A DNA stretch of 64,000 nucleotides from Lentimicrobium sp. L6 (GCF_013166655.1 NZ_JABKCA010000008.1:24484-88483), one strand, 5' to 3'. Shown: positions 25,068 to 34,454, counted from the stretch's first letter. A program made the numbers and translations. Notes: generated from the sequence alone by a model not told the origin.

Positions 25068-27656
25068 ATGCACGAAGGAGAAAGAATAATTAAGGTAGGG
25101 ATATCTGATCAAATGAAAGCTGCATACATAGATTACTCTATGTCTGTTATTGTTTCCAGAGCTCTACCTGATGTTCGTGATGGTTTAAAACCAGTTCACA
25201 GACGAGTATTGTATGGTATGCTTGATTTGGGCGTTTTATCTAATAGACCGTATAAAAAATCAGCGAGAATCGTGGGAGAGGTGCTTGGTAAGTATCACCC
25301 ACATGGTGATTCTTCAGTATATGATGCAATGGTAAGAATGGCTCAGGAATGGTCTTTAAGATACCCTGTAGTTGATGGCCAAGGTAACTTTGGTTCTATT
25401 GATGGTGATAGCCCTGCTGCTATGCGTTATACAGAAGCTCGATTAAGAAAGATATCAGAAGATATGCTTATCGATATCGATAAAGAAACTGTTGATTTTC
25501 AATTAAACTTTGATGATTCATTAAAGGAACCTACGGTTTTACCTACACGTATACCCAATTTGCTTGTTAATGGTACTAGCGGTATTGCTGTTGGTATGGC
25601 CACAAATATGCCCCCTCATAATTTAACAGAAGTGGTAAATGGTACCTTAGCTTATATTGATAATAATGATATCGATATTAAAGGGTTAATGGAATACATT
25701 AAAGCTCCTGATTTCCCAACCGGTGGTATCATCTATGGATACGATGGCGTAATTAATGCCTTTGAAACTGGTAAGGGTAGAATAGTCATGAGAGGCGAAA
25801 CCACCATAGAAGAAACCAAGTCTGGAAAAGAAATGATTATAGCTCACAGTATTCCTTATCAAGTGAATAAAGCAGATATGATCAAAAAAACTGCTGATTT
25901 GGTTAACGATAAAAAAATTGAAGGCATTAGTGATATTAGAGACGAATCCGATAGAGATGGTATTCGTGTAGTATATGAATTGAAGAGAGACGCCAATACT
26001 AACGTAGTTCTCAATAAATTATACCAATATACAGCCCTACAATCCTCATTTTCTGTAAACAATATTGCTTTAGTTCATGGGCGACCTGAGGTACTGAACC
26101 TTAAAGACCAAATATATCATTTTGTTGAACATAGGCATGATGTGGTTGTCAAAAGGACTCAATATGAATTAAAACAAGCAGAGAAAAGAGCTCATATCTT
26201 AGAAGGTTTGATTATTGCTTCTGATAATATTGATGAGGTAATTAAAATTATTCGTGGCTCAAAAAGTCCAGAAGAAGCTAGAGAAGCTTTAATTGTTCGT
26301 TTTGAATTAAGCGATATACAATCTCGTGCTATTGTTGAAATGAGATTACGTCAACTGACCGGTCTTGAACAAGATAAGTTAAGAGCAGAATATGAAGCTA
26401 TAATGAAAACCATAGAATACTTGAAAGCCATCTTGGAAAGCAAGGAGATGAGAATGGATATCATTAAAGAAGAGCTTAATGAGATTAGAGATAAATATGG
26501 TGATGAGCGCATGAGTAGAATCGAATACAGCGCTGCGGATTTCCGTATTGAAGATACTATTCCTGATGACGACGTAGTAATTACTATTTCACATGCTGGA
26601 TATATTAAAAGGACAAATTTAACAGAATACCGTCGCCAAAATAGAGGTGGAAGAGGATCAAAGGGAAGTAGCACCAGAAATGAAGATTTCTTAGAGCACC
26701 TTTTTGTTGCGAGTATGCACGATTATATGTTATTCTTCACCGAGAAAGGAAAAGTATTCTGGTTGAGGGTATTTGAAATTCCTGAAGGAACTAGAACAAC
26801 CAAGGGTAGAGCCATTCAAAATATAATCAATATTCCTCCCGATGATAAAGTGAGAGCTTATATCAATACTAAGGATTTAAAGAATGAAGATTATATAAAG
26901 AATAACTTCATCATTCTAGCAACAAAAAAAGGTGTAATCAAGAAAACTTCTCTTGAGTTATATAGTCGTCCAAGAGCCAATGGTATCAATGCCATTACTG
27001 TTCGAGATGGTGATACCTTATTAGAAGCCAGATTAACCAATGGCGAAAACGAAGTTATTTTAGCTGTGAAGAGCGGTAGAGCTATTCGTTTTAATGAGCG
27101 CCATGTTCGTCCGATGGGAAGAAATGCATCTGGAGTAAGAGGTATTAAACTCGATAATGATAAGGATGAAGTTATAGGTATGATTTGCCTAGAAACTCAT
27201 GACTATGATATCTTAGTTGTTTCTGAAAAAGGTTATGGTAAACGTTCTAAATTAGAGGATTATAGAGAGACCAATAGAGGTGGTAAAGGAGTTCGTACTC
27301 TTAATATCACCGATAAAACTGGTAAATTAATCTCAATTAAGAATGTAACCGACGATAATGATTTAATGATCATCAATAAAAGTGGTATTCTCATTAGAAT
27401 TCCTGTAGGAGGAGAGTCTAATCCACTAAGAGTGATGGGAAGAAATACTCAAGGTGTTCGATTAATCAAAATCCAGGAAGGTGATAGTATCGCCTCTGTA
27501 GCTAAAGTTGATGTGGAAGAAGAGGAGGAAGAATTGGTGGTTATAGAGGATGGCACAGTTCTTGATGTTGAAACTTTAGAAGAAGCTTCGGAAGATGAAG
27601 CCACAGAAAACGAAACAACTGCAGATGAAGCTGATGAGAATGTAACTGAAGAATAA
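25068..27656 (+). CDS. gyrA: DNA gyrase subunit A
   Basis: GyrA is the breakage-reunion subunit that, with GyrB, introduces negative supercoils. The 862-residue protein shows the N-terminal [21 protein letters not shown] signature and catalytic Tyr121 (AMRYTEARL). A six-blade C-terminal DNA-wrapping domain carries the GyrA box as QNRGGRG, supporting GyrA over ParC. The quinolone-determining region reads HGDSSVYD with Ser82 and Asp86, the quinolone-sensitive state. The C-terminus is an unusually acidic tail of about 50 residues rich in Glu/Asp. An imperfect -7 element (TATCTTCG, 24999-25006) precedes it. The TPR gene follows after an inverted repeat. Confidence 0.95.
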   Translation: MHEGERIIKVGISDQMKAAYIDYSMSVIVSRALPDVRDGLKPVHRRVLYGMLDLGVLSNRPYKKSARIVGEVLGKYHPHGDSSVYDAMVRMAQEWSLRYPVVDGQGNFGSIDGDSPAAMRYTEARLRKISEDMLIDIDKETVDFQLNFDDSLKEPTVLPTRIPNLLVNGTSGIAVGMATNMPPHNLTEVVNGTLAYIDNNDIDIKGLMEYIKAPDFPTGGIIYGYDGVINAFETGKGRIVMRGETTIEETKSGKEMIIAHSIPYQVNKADMIKKTADLVNDKKIEGISDIRDESDRDGIRVVYELKRDANTNVVLNKLYQYTALQSSFSVNNIALVHGRPEVLNLKDQIYHFVEHRHDVVVKRTQYELKQAEKRAHILEGLIIASDNIDEVIKIIRGSKSPEEAREALIVRFELSDIQSRAIVEMRLRQLTGLEQDKLRAEYEAIMKTIEYLKAILESKEMRMDIIKEELNEIRDKYGDERMSRIEYSAADFRIEDTIPDDDVVITISHAGYIKRTNLTEYRRQNRGGRGSKGSSTRNEDFLEHLFVASMHDYMLFFTEKGKVFWLRVFEIPEGTRTTKGRAIQNIINIPPDDKVRAYINTKDLKNEDYIKNNFIILATKKGVIKKTSLELYSRPRANGINAITVRDGDTLLEARLTNGENEVILAVKSGRAIRFNERHVRPMGRNASGVRGIKLDNDKDEVIGMICLETHDYDILVVSEKGYGKRSKLEDYRETNRGGKGVRTLNITDKTGKLISIKNVTDDNDLMIINKSGILIRIPVGGESNPLRVMGRNTQGVRLIKIQEGDSIASVAKVDVEEEEEELVVIEDGTVLDVETLEEASEDEATENETTADEADENVTEE

Positions 27657-27683
27657 TTTAGTATATATTCAAATAAGCATCTA

Positions 27684-27732
27684 AAAAAAAAAAAAGACTG
27701 CAAATATGATTTCTAATAAGCATATTTGCAGT
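27684..27732 (-). repeat. 12-bp inverted repeat with adjoining A-run between gyrA and the TPR gene
   Basis: ACTGCAAATATG (27697-27708) and CATATTTGCAGT (27721-27732) form a perfect hairpin with a 12-nt loop, preceded by a run of 12-13 A. Read on the minus strand it is a textbook intrinsic terminator, yet both neighbouring genes are on the plus strand. Its right arm also contains a near-match to the -7 promoter element (CATATTTG), 40 nt before the TPR gene start. Confidence 0.6.
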
Positions 27733-27767
27733 TCTAATATAAAGAGAAATTTATAAAATCAATAAAG

Positions 27768-28901
27768 ATGAAGAAGATAACATTTTTAGCGCTATTATTT
27801 CTATCAGTAACTATGATGGCCAGCGCACAAAAGAGCACAAGAACCACTGCTTATAATTATCTAAGAAAAGGTAAGTTAGACTTAGCCAAAGAAAATATAG
27901 ATAAGGCAGTAGGTCATGAAAAAACAATGAACGATCCTAAAACTTGGTTTTACTATGGTAATACCTATATTCAATTGGCTACTACACCATTAGATGCATT
28001 TAAAGCTTTAGATCCTGATGCTTTACAAAAAGCTTATGATGGATATATGAAATGTATAGAGTTAGATGAAAAAGGAACTTATACTGAACAAGTAGAGGCC
28101 GATTTAAAAATTATTGCCAATAATTATTATGCTAGAGGTTTAGAGCATTATAATGCTAATGATTATCCAGCAGCATATAAAGAATTTAAAGAAGCGATTT
28201 CTGTTAATAATTCTATCAATAGTGTGGATTCATTAGCTGTTTATGCTTCCGCAATGTCTGCTTTTTCTGGTGAAATGTACCCAGAAGCTATAGAAGGATA
28301 TGAGAGTTTAATTGCTATGGAGTATAACAATTCTGGTATTTATGGAGATTTAGCTAATATCTACAAGACTACAGAAAACATAGACAGAGCTAAAGAAGTT
28401 TTGGAAATGGGAATTACAAAATATCCAAACGATGCTAATATTGTATTTGCTAAAATCAATATTCTTTTAACTGAAGAGAAATATGAAGAAGTAGTTAATT
28501 ATTTAGAATCTGCTATACAATTAGCTCCAGAAAATTATACATTATATTTTGTTCAAGGACAGTCTTACGAGCAAATGGGAGATCTTGAAAATGCTAAATT
28601 AGGCTACGAAAAAGCTTTGGAAGTAAATCCAGAGTATTCAGATGCACTTTATAATATGGGTGCTTTATATTATAATAAAGGTGTTGAGATTTCTGTGAAA
28701 GCTAATGATTTACCTTATGATGCTGAAGAGGAATTCAATAGGTTAAAAGAAGAAGCCAGCAAAGAATTTTTACTTGCTCAGCCATATTTTGAGAAAGCAT
28801 TAGAAATTATGCCAGACGACCAGGGATTAGTTAAATCCTTAATGCAGATTTACAATTCAACAAATCAGTCGGATAAAGTTGCTGAATTAAAAAATAGATA
28901 A
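27768..28901 (+). CDS. Exported tetratricopeptide repeat protein
   Basis: This 377-residue protein has a signal peptide (1-20, ending MASAQ) and a mature part built from TPR helices. Repeats are clearest around residues 25-60 (AYNYLRKGKLDLAKENI), 125-160 (ARGLEHYNANDYPAAYKEF), 195-225 and 245-290 (YFVQGQSYEQMGDLENA). There is no lipobox or membrane anchor, so it is probably periplasmic or, less likely, secreted. TPR proteins mediate protein-protein contacts, but the partner is unknown. It lies 111 nt after gyrA and may have its own promoter. A strong terminator follows. Confidence 0.8.
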   Translation: MKKITFLALLFLSVTMMASAQKSTRTTAYNYLRKGKLDLAKENIDKAVGHEKTMNDPKTWFYYGNTYIQLATTPLDAFKALDPDALQKAYDGYMKCIELDEKGTYTEQVEADLKIIANNYYARGLEHYNANDYPAAYKEFKEAISVNNSINSVDSLAVYASAMSAFSGEMYPEAIEGYESLIAMEYNNSGIYGDLANIYKTTENIDRAKEVLEMGITKYPNDANIVFAKINILLTEEKYEEVVNYLESAIQLAPENYTLYFVQGQSYEQMGDLENAKLGYEKALEVNPEYSDALYNMGALYYNKGVEISVKANDLPYDAEEEFNRLKEEASKEFLLAQPYFEKALEIMPDDQGLVKSLMQIYNSTNQSDKVAELKNR

Positions 28902-28922
28902 TTTTTCTTTAGATAGTTGATT

Positions 28923-28956
28923 AAAAAGCAATTCTCGTTTGAGAATTGCTTTTTTT
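28923..28956 (+). terminator. Terminator after the TPR gene
   Basis: Perfect 14-bp stem (28923-28936 / 28941-28954) with loop GTTT, flanked by A5 and T7 runs. Strong intrinsic terminator. Confidence 0.93.
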
Positions 28957-29267
28957 ATGTCTATACCATACATATATAATTCCACTAAATATGCTGCATA
29001 GGGTAGTTTATTTGTTTTATATTTAACATAATATTAATTATGTGCCTTTTTATGATCTTAATAAACAAAACCATTCTAGAGATCCCATTAAAATTTGTAA
29101 TTATATTTTATAATGACAACAAAAATGTAAAATAATTAAGAGCGTTTTAAATGGAACTTGGCAAGATTTAATATTCTTTGACAAGAGTCTAAATACAAGC
29201 TAAGGAAGAAATATAGAGAAATGGCGAGCTGATTGGTTTACAAATAAAATCAAGAAACTTCAGGGCA
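28957..29267. other. Gene-free AT-rich spacer before the cold-shock gene
   Basis: About 310 bp between the TPR gene terminator and the cold-shock gene terminator. I find no ORF, RNA-like structure or exact promoter element that I can support. Confidence 0.4.
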
Positions 29268-29295
29268 CAAAAAAAGCCAATCAAAATGACCAGCT
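29268..29295 (-). terminator. Terminator after the cold-shock gene
   Basis: On the minus strand AGCTGGTCA pairs with TGATTGGCT (plus positions 29287-29295 / 29275-29283) through six Watson-Crick and three G:U pairs, followed by seven T. The stem is weaker than most in this window. Confidence 0.7.
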
Positions 29296-29320
29296 AATTC
29301 TTTTTATTAAAAGAAGACTA

Positions 29321-29512
29321 CTACAGAATAGATACATTTACTGCATTTAAACCTTTTTTACCTTCTTCTACTTCGTAGCTGACTTTGTCACCTTCATTAA
29401 TTTCGTCGATTAAACCATTTGCATGTACAAAAACATCTTTGCCACCTTCGTCAGGTGTAATGAATCCATATCCTTTAGAATCGTTGAAAAACTTAACTGT
29501 TCCGTTACTCAT
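29321..29512 (-). CDS. cspA: Cold-shock domain protein
   Basis: This 63-residue single-domain cold-shock protein binds single-stranded nucleic acid and melts RNA structure. Both RNA-binding motifs are present: RNP1 as KGYGFI (13-18) and RNP2 as DVFVH (26-30), with the aromatic patch Phe9, Tyr15, Phe17, Phe28. Length is slightly shorter than the usual 65-70 residues. The predicted leader is only about 18 nt, so the long cold-sensing 5' UTR of enterobacterial cspA is not seen. It is monocistronic between its own promoter and terminator. Confidence 0.92.
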   Translation of the reverse strand: MSNGTVKFFNDSKGYGFITPDEGGKDVFVHANGLIDEINEGDKVSYEVEEGKKGLNAVNVSIL

Positions 29513-29537
29513 AATACTTATATTTAAAAATTTGATG

Positions 29538-29569
29538 CAAAGATAATATAATGCAGCTTACAAGAACAA
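29538..29569 (-). promoter_or_regulatory. Promoter of the cold-shock gene
   Basis: Minus-strand -33 TTG (plus CAA at 29567-29569), a 21-nt spacer and the exact -7 element TATCTTTG (29545-29538). The -7 element ends 26 nt before the start codon. Confidence 0.6.
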
Positions 29570-29841
29570 TTTATTTTCATTTATTTTATTATTTCTTGTG
29601 TTTTTTAATACTTCTTTCAATAATCACATTTTCAATAAACTAAGTTAATACTTATTCGTCTAATTTGTCTCAATTAATTTTTTATTAAAGAAATTTCAAT
29701 TTCTTTTTCACAAATTTCATCTTTTTTAGCCTCTATCCTCTTGACATTTAAAAAATTTTCATTTTGTAAAAAGTAGGTTATTGACTGGCTTTTTTTATGA
29801 GTATTTCTTCTAAAACCTTAAGTGAGTTTTAGGTATTCAAC
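29570..29841. other. Gene-free region between the cold-shock and bTHX genes
   Basis: Very AT-rich, with many homopolymer T tracts. I see a small stem CTAAAAC/GTTTTAG near 29812-29834 without a T-tract, and nothing else that I can support as a gene or RNA. Confidence 0.35.
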
Positions 29842-29877
29842 AAAAAAAATGCCATCGGACTAAAAGCTAAATGGCAT
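29842..29877 (-). terminator. Terminator after the bTHX gene
   Basis: Minus-strand stem ATGCCAT/ATGGCAT (29871-29877 / 29849-29855), then a run of eight T. It lies 37 nt after the bTHX stop codon. Confidence 0.75.
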
Positions 29878-29913
29878 CCTATTAGAACATGTATGAATTT
29901 GAAATCCTCTATA

Positions 29914-30204
29914 TTATTCTTCTTTATTATCGACTGCTTTTTTTACGGTTTTTTTAGACGTAGTGGGCTTCATTTCAACAACTGCCTTCTTCTCTGTTAT
30001 GACTTTTTTTACAGCTTCTTTTTTTTCTACTGCTTTTTTAGGGGGGGCTTTCTTTGGTTTATCAACTATCACTTCTTCTTCCACCACTTTTTTAATAGGC
30101 TTTTTAGGAGCAATAATTTTATTTTTGACTTTTTTAAGTCTTTTTTTTCCGTAAGAGTTTTTATTGATCTTACCACGTTTGGTCTTTTTATCTCCTTTAC
30201 CCAT
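29914..30204 (-). CDS. Small ribosomal subunit protein bTHX with lysine-rich extension
   Basis: The first roughly 26 residues (MGKGDKKTKRGKINKNSYGK) match the bTHX family, a short basic peptide that stabilises the head of the 30S subunit in Thermus and Bacteroidota. The known proteins are usually only a few dozen residues. Here the frame continues to 96 residues with a low-complexity tail of Lys, Ala, Val, Pro and Glu (repeats of the PKKAV/KKAV type), including a G7 homopolymer in the DNA. The tail could be disordered and rRNA-binding. Its codons have no alternative good frame. It has its own terminator. The opposite strand shows an open Phe-rich frame that is only the mirror image of the Lys codons. 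Confidence 0.8.
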   Translation of the reverse strand: MGKGDKKTKRGKINKNSYGKKRLKKVKNKIIAPKKPIKKVVEEEVIVDKPKKAPPKKAVEKKEAVKKVITEKKAVVEMKPTTSKKTVKKAVDNKEE

Positions 30205-30434
30205 AGTTTTTATAGTTTAATTTAATTTACTGATGGGTAAAATTAACAAAAATGCTCAATAAATCAAAGTGTTAAGAAAAAATACATTGAGGTACCAATG
30301 AACAATTAAATGATAAACCTATTTCTGAAATGCAGCCAAATGAGTATAAGATTGAGAAAACGATGAATATTTTTCTGCTTATATGTAAAAGAATGAATTA
30401 ATACTCGAAAATTTAGAATTTAAACAAATAAGAA

Positions 30435-31151
30435 TTAATATCTGCCCCATGTTGCGGAGCTTCTTCTGCCGCCAAAACCACCACTGAAAGAATAACTAAA
30501 CCCAATACTCATAAATATGTAGGAGTCGTTGGCAGCGCCAATTACTTTAGCATCAATTTCATCACTATTTAAAACGTGATAGTCAACACCAATATGTAAA
30601 CTGGCTTCTTCTGTCATGTAATATTGAATTCCGAGCCCCATATTCATACTTGTGGCTTTGCCAATAGCAGCGTACCCGACATTATTAATTAAGTTATCTT
30701 CTGTTATATCGGTTAAGTATGCACTAAAACGCATCATTCCTAAGCCAGCTTGAGTATAAAAATGCCATTTATCAACACGGTACCTTTTTCCAAGAAGGAT
30801 TTGATTCATATTCAACCTCAATTTTCCAGCATATTCATAAAAATTGTTTCTGAACATTTGGTCTTTTGTGTAATCACGACTCTGAAGCCTTCCTAGGTTC
30901 ATCTGTAATACAAAAGTAATTGGACCAAAGCCTTTTGAAAACCATCCTGTTCCCGCAAAACTAAGCGATTGAGGAATAACAAGGAATCTATTATCGTTAT
31001 GTTCATTTAAATCTCCAATATAAGAAGTGGGCCCCAAGCCTACTCCAATTCCCCATGGACCACTCCAATCGGTACCACGCTGGGCTTCCACAAATTTGGA
31101 AGGTGCGAATAGAATAAGTATGCCTACAATATAGAATAATAATTTTTTCAC
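30435..31151 (-). CDS. Outer membrane beta-barrel protein
   Basis: This is a 238-residue exported protein. A signal peptide (about 1-24, ending VEAQ) precedes an eight-stranded-barrel-like mature part with repeated Gly/aromatic strands (GIGVGLGPTSYIGDLNEH, YTQAGLGMMRFSAYL, MGLGIQYYMTEEASLHIG). The SYIGDL start recalls the PorG/DUF6089-like barrels of Bacteroidota, but I cannot place it in that family with confidence. An unusual C-terminal tail (GGFGGRRSSATWGRY) follows the last strand, which would normally end the barrel at SYSF. It is preceded by the peptide-binding lipoprotein gene on the same strand, 70 nt away. Confidence 0.75.
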   Translation of the reverse strand: MKKLLFYIVGILILFAPSKFVEAQRGTDWSGPWGIGVGLGPTSYIGDLNEHNDNRFLVIPQSLSFAGTGWFSKGFGPITFVLQMNLGRLQSRDYTKDQMFRNNFYEYAGKLRLNMNQILLGKRYRVDKWHFYTQAGLGMMRFSAYLTDITEDNLINNVGYAAIGKATSMNMGLGIQYYMTEEASLHIGVDYHVLNSDEIDAKVIGAANDSYIFMSIGFSYSFSGGFGGRRSSATWGRY

Positions 31152-31221
31152 AATTAGGGTGTGGTTATTTATAAGTCATTAATTAAACGCTGTTTGATAA
31201 AAATTGTTTCAAAAAAGAGAA

Positions 31222-32871
31222 TTATTTCCTTTTTTTTACACTTTTCAAAACCATAAGATTCATAGAATTCGGTTTAAATCCATGTATATCAGAGCTTATG
31301 AATCTTATTACTTCATCATAAAACAGTGGAATGACTGATGCGTTTGCCATTATAATACTATCTAATACTCTGTAGGAATTGAATTTCTCATCAATATTTT
31401 GGTCAAAATTAAGCATTTTTAGCTTACGATCGTAGTCACCTAGATGAAAATGAGTATAGTTAGGTCCTTTGGGTGAGAATAATTGGCTATTGAATAATAA
31501 AAGATAATTTTCAGCATCTGGGTAATCAGCAATCCAAGAAGCTCTGAAAAGGTTGGTTTTAGAGTTGGCCACCATCTCTCTTAAGGCTGCCCATTGATTG
31601 AGCTCAATATGTGTTTCGATTCCATATTGAGACCATTCATGCTGCAAATATTTACAAATATCAACCGATTTACTGGTGGCAGAAATACCAATTGCTGGAA
31701 ATACTGAAATCCCTAAATCATTTTTGGCTTGCTCAAATAATTCTCGAGCTTTTTGGGGTTGATAATCATAACCCTTGGCCCTAGGGTATTGGTTGGGCCA
31801 TAATCCAGTTGGGATAAATCCATATTCAGCAGCCTCCCCTATGTTCTTCTGAATGTACTTGAGCATTTTCTTTCTATCGATAGCATAGTTAAGCGCTTTT
31901 CTGAAAGCTAAACTTCTGAGAGGAGAGTTTTGCGTAATGGCTAAAGAAGTATCCATAAGAATGCCAATATACTCTGTATTAAGGTAGGGCGTTTTAAGCA
32001 TTTGAAATTTCCCATGGTATTTGGGATTCAAATCTCCTGTACTTGTTATTAGTTCTTCACTTAATGCAGGAGATATTCCACTAATATAATCTATTTTACC
32101 TTGTAGAAAGAATAAAAATTCAGATTGCTTGTCCACCAAGAAGCTCACATTTACTGCATCAAGAATGGGCAGTCCTTCCTCAAAATAATTTTCATTCTTG
32201 ATCAATACCAATTTCAAGCCCTCCTCCCAATATTTAAACTGGAAGGGACCAGTTCCCACTGGATGGTTCCTAAATTCATCTTGATAATAATCAATAGCTT
32301 CAATGGGGATAACACTACAATACTTGGTAGTCAACAGGGAAAGAAATGGTGAATAGGGTTCTTTCAATTTGATTTGTAAAGTAGAATCATTCAGTGCATG
32401 GAACCCATTTGAATTCCAAGTTTGGTCTACCTTATCAAAAATCCAGAGCCCTGGTGATGCAACCTTGGGATCCAAGACTCTTGAAAGAGAATATACAAAA
32501 TCTTCCGCTAACACTCTCCTTCCTTCTATTTGCTCAAAGCATTCATTATCATGAAAATAGACTTCAGTATTCAAATAAAAGGTATAAAGTAAGAAGTCAG
32601 AGGAAATATTCCAGCTTTTGGCAATAGAAGGAATGGTCAACAAGTTGGAGTCAAGCTGAACAAGTCCATTATAGATTTGCTCGCAAACATTGATACAGGC
32701 TAAGTCTTTTGAGAAAACCGGATCTAAACTTGCAAGCCCATTGGATTCATTATACTTAAATATACTTTTGTTCTCTTCAAGAGGATCTAGTCCGCATGAG
32801 ACAAAAAAAATCAGGCCTAAAACATATAGGCCTGATTTTAGTTTAAACTTAAGATTTCTAATCCTCATCAT
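31222..32871 (-). CDS. ABC-type peptide-binding lipoprotein (SBP family 5)
   Basis: This roughly 550-residue solute-binding lipoprotein resembles DppA/OppA. A lipoprotein signal with lipobox VSC is followed by the family-5 layout, including PSIAKSWNISSD, FVYSLSRVLDP, PVGTGPFQFKYW and ALNYAIDRKKML. Its ligand is probably a peptide. No permease or ATPase genes are next to it, so it is an orphan that must work with components encoded elsewhere. ATGs at 32886, 32871 and 32868 are all possible; all overlap the end of the upstream NUMOD4 gene. The signal-peptide codons coincide with a strong intrinsic terminator hairpin (32801-32839), which is unusual. Confidence 0.85.
   Translation of the reverse strand: MMRIRNLKFKLKSGLYVLGLIFFVSCGLDPLEENKSIFKYNESNGLASLDPVFSKDLACINVCEQIYNGLVQLDSNLLTIPSIAKSWNISSDFLLYTFYLNTEVYFHDNECFEQIEGRRVLAEDFVYSLSRVLDPKVASPGLWIFDKVDQTWNSNGFHALNDSTLQIKLKEPYSPFLSLLTTKYCSVIPIEAIDYYQDEFRNHPVGTGPFQFKYWEEGLKLVLIKNENYFEEGLPILDAVNVSFLVDKQSEFLFFLQGKIDYISGISPALSEELITSTGDLNPKYHGKFQMLKTPYLNTEYIGILMDTSLAITQNSPLRSLAFRKALNYAIDRKKMLKYIQKNIGEAAEYGFIPTGLWPNQYPRAKGYDYQPQKARELFEQAKNDLGISVFPAIGISATSKSVDICKYLQHEWSQYGIETHIELNQWAALREMVANSKTNLFRASWIADYPDAENYLLLFNSQLFSPKGPNYTHFHLGDYDRKLKMLNFDQNIDEKFNSYRVLDSIIMANASVIPLFYDEVIRFISSDIHGFKPNSMNLMVLKSVKKRK
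32801..32839 (-). terminator. Intrinsic terminator embedded in a lipoprotein coding start
   Basis: On the minus strand a perfect 13-bp stem (plus 32827-32839 / 32807-32819) with a 7-nt loop runs into a total of eight T. It lies about 20 nt after the stop codon of the NUMOD4/HNH gene and inside the signal-peptide codons of the next gene. Confidence 0.8.
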
Positions 32872-33448
32872 CCTCAAGTACAACATGCGCCCAGTTTTGA
32901 CCTTTGCGAATTCTGTTTAATTGAGTATGAGTAATTCCGAATTCCTTAGCCAATTGATAAAGTCTTACTTTACCACGCTTGATTTTCTTCTTTAAACGTA
33001 AAACATCAGCTTCCGTTAATTTAGAATTATTGATTCTACCTTTACGTGCAGCATGAGCAGCCATAACTCTAGGATTAGTCTGGTTATGTTCTGTCATTTG
33101 CATTCTGGTTACCCATTTCAGGTTTTTATAATAATTATTCCCTTTTTCGTGATCCAAGTGGATAACAAAATCATAGTCTTCATCAACTTTCTCACAGAAA
33201 GCATCAGCCACTAAACGGTGAACAATTTTTTTGATTTTATTATCCCAACCTTCGTTTGATTTAAACCACATGAAATATTTATATCCACGTACTGTAGATT
33301 GCTTCATGATTTTAAAATCATCCATTTTGGGGTACCAATGGCGTAGTCTACCATAATTTGAAATTTCATAAATTTCATCTTCCTTTAGCCCTTCGAATTT
33401 GAGTCTTTTCCATACCTCAGGACCGTGTTCAAATTTTTCCTCAGTCAT
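32858..33448 (-). CDS. NUMOD4/HNH-domain DNA-binding protein
   Basis: This 196-residue protein has the domain order of NUMOD4-HNH proteins: EVWKRLKFEGL...YEISNYGRLR (NUMOD4), then VHRLVADAFC and IHLDHEKGNNYYKNLKWVT (HNH-like, with the conserved His, Asn-Asn and NLxW). A C-terminal helix-turn-helix (LYQLAKEFGITHTQLNRIRKG) follows. Such domains occur in homing endonucleases, but here the gene stands alone beside housekeeping genes with normal composition, and a tail EDDED follows. It may be a resident DNA-binding or nicking protein. I chose the ATG at 33448; an in-frame ATG at 33496 would add 16 mostly basic residues before the first conserved motif. Its exact function is unknown. Confidence 0.75.
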   Translation of the reverse strand: MTEEKFEHGPEVWKRLKFEGLKEDEIYEISNYGRLRHWYPKMDDFKIMKQSTVRGYKYFMWFKSNEGWDNKIKKIVHRLVADAFCEKVDEDYDFVIHLDHEKGNNYYKNLKWVTRMQMTEHNQTNPRVMAAHAARKGRINNSKLTEADVLRLKKKIKRGKVRLYQLAKEFGITHTQLNRIRKGQNWAHVVLEDDED

Positions 33449-33568
33449 AATATAAAATTTTAGTTGTACTTTCGCTTTTAGTAAACGTTTGAGCACAGGG
33501 AGAACAGATCTCCGTTTTTTGATGTAAGCACTAACGGAACAAATATAGGTAATATTTTTAAATAAATT

Positions 33569-34435
33569 ATGGATATTAAAGTTAAAACAGCACGGCTGAG
33601 TATTTTCTCGAATATTTTCCTAATTATTATTAAGGTTTTTGCTGGGTTTATGAGTGGATCAGTAAGTATTTTGTCTGAAGCTATACATAGTGGAATAGAC
33701 TTAATTGCCTCAGCTATTGCTTTTTTTGCCGTTAAAATTTCATCAAAAGCACCTGATAAAAGGCATCCTTATGGGCATGGTAAATTTGAAAATATTTCAG
33801 GTGTTATAGAAGGATTATTAATATTTATTGCTGCATTCTGGATAATATTTGAAGCGGTACATAAGATAACACAGCCAAGTGAAGTTTCTTATTTTATACT
33901 TGCTGGAAGTGTGATGTTAATTTCTGCCACAGTTAACTTTTTTGTTAGCAGAAGGCTATATAAAGTGGCAAAAGATACTGATTCTATTGCTCTAGAAGCA
34001 GATGCCTTGCATTTAAAAACAGATGTATACTCCTCGCTTGGTGTTGCTGCTGGAATGCTATTTATCTGGCTAACAGGTTGGCATATATTCGACCCTATTT
34101 TCGCCATTATTGTCGCTCTTTTTATCATGAAAGAGTCCTTTGATTTGGTTAGCAATGCATTTAGTCCACTTCTTGATTCTCAAGTAAGCGAGGACGAATA
34201 CCAACTTCTATATGATGAAATCCTTGAATTGACTTCTATGAAAAAGGTAAAGTTCACTAGATTACGAAGTCGGAAAAGTGGGCCAAGCCATATGATTGAT
34301 TTTATTTTACTAGTTCCTCCTAATATGACGGTTATGGACTCGCATAAAATTTGTGACTCTATAGAAGACAAAATTCAAAAACTATATACTGAATCCGATA
34401 TCTCGATACACGTTGAACCACTGAAAATTAATTAA
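33569..34435 (+). CDS. Cation diffusion facilitator (CDF) family transporter
   Basis: CDF proteins export divalent metals such as Zn2+, Fe2+ or Mn2+ by proton antiport across the inner membrane. The 288-residue protein has six predicted membrane segments in the first roughly 200 residues. The metal-site motifs are HSGID (helix 2), HPYGHGKFE in the loop and ADALHLKTDVYSS (helix 5). A cytoplasmic C-terminal domain ends in IHVEPL. The HxxxD/HxxxD pattern is that of zinc/cadmium-type members, though specificity cannot be settled. It is divergent from the NUMOD4 gene. Its stop codon precedes the GH3-fusion gene, which has its own promoter. Confidence 0.9.
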   Translation: MDIKVKTARLSIFSNIFLIIIKVFAGFMSGSVSILSEAIHSGIDLIASAIAFFAVKISSKAPDKRHPYGHGKFENISGVIEGLLIFIAAFWIIFEAVHKITQPSEVSYFILAGSVMLISATVNFFVSRRLYKVAKDTDSIALEADALHLKTDVYSSLGVAAGMLFIWLTGWHIFDPIFAIIVALFIMKESFDLVSNAFSPLLDSQVSEDEYQLLYDEILELTSMKKVKFTRLRSRKSGPSHMIDFILLVPPNMTVMDSHKICDSIEDKIQKLYTESDISIHVEPLKIN

Positions 34436-34454
34436 TGATATTTGAGTTAAAGAA

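Noticed and set aside
25068..27656. ParC (topoisomerase IV) instead of GyrA
   Set aside because: A GyrA box is present in the C-terminal wrapping domain, and length and active-site context fit GyrA.
29893..30225. Phe-rich plus-strand ORF of about 110 codons
   Set aside because: It is the mirror of Lys-rich codons in the bTHX gene on the other strand, and has no membrane-protein pattern beyond poly-Phe.
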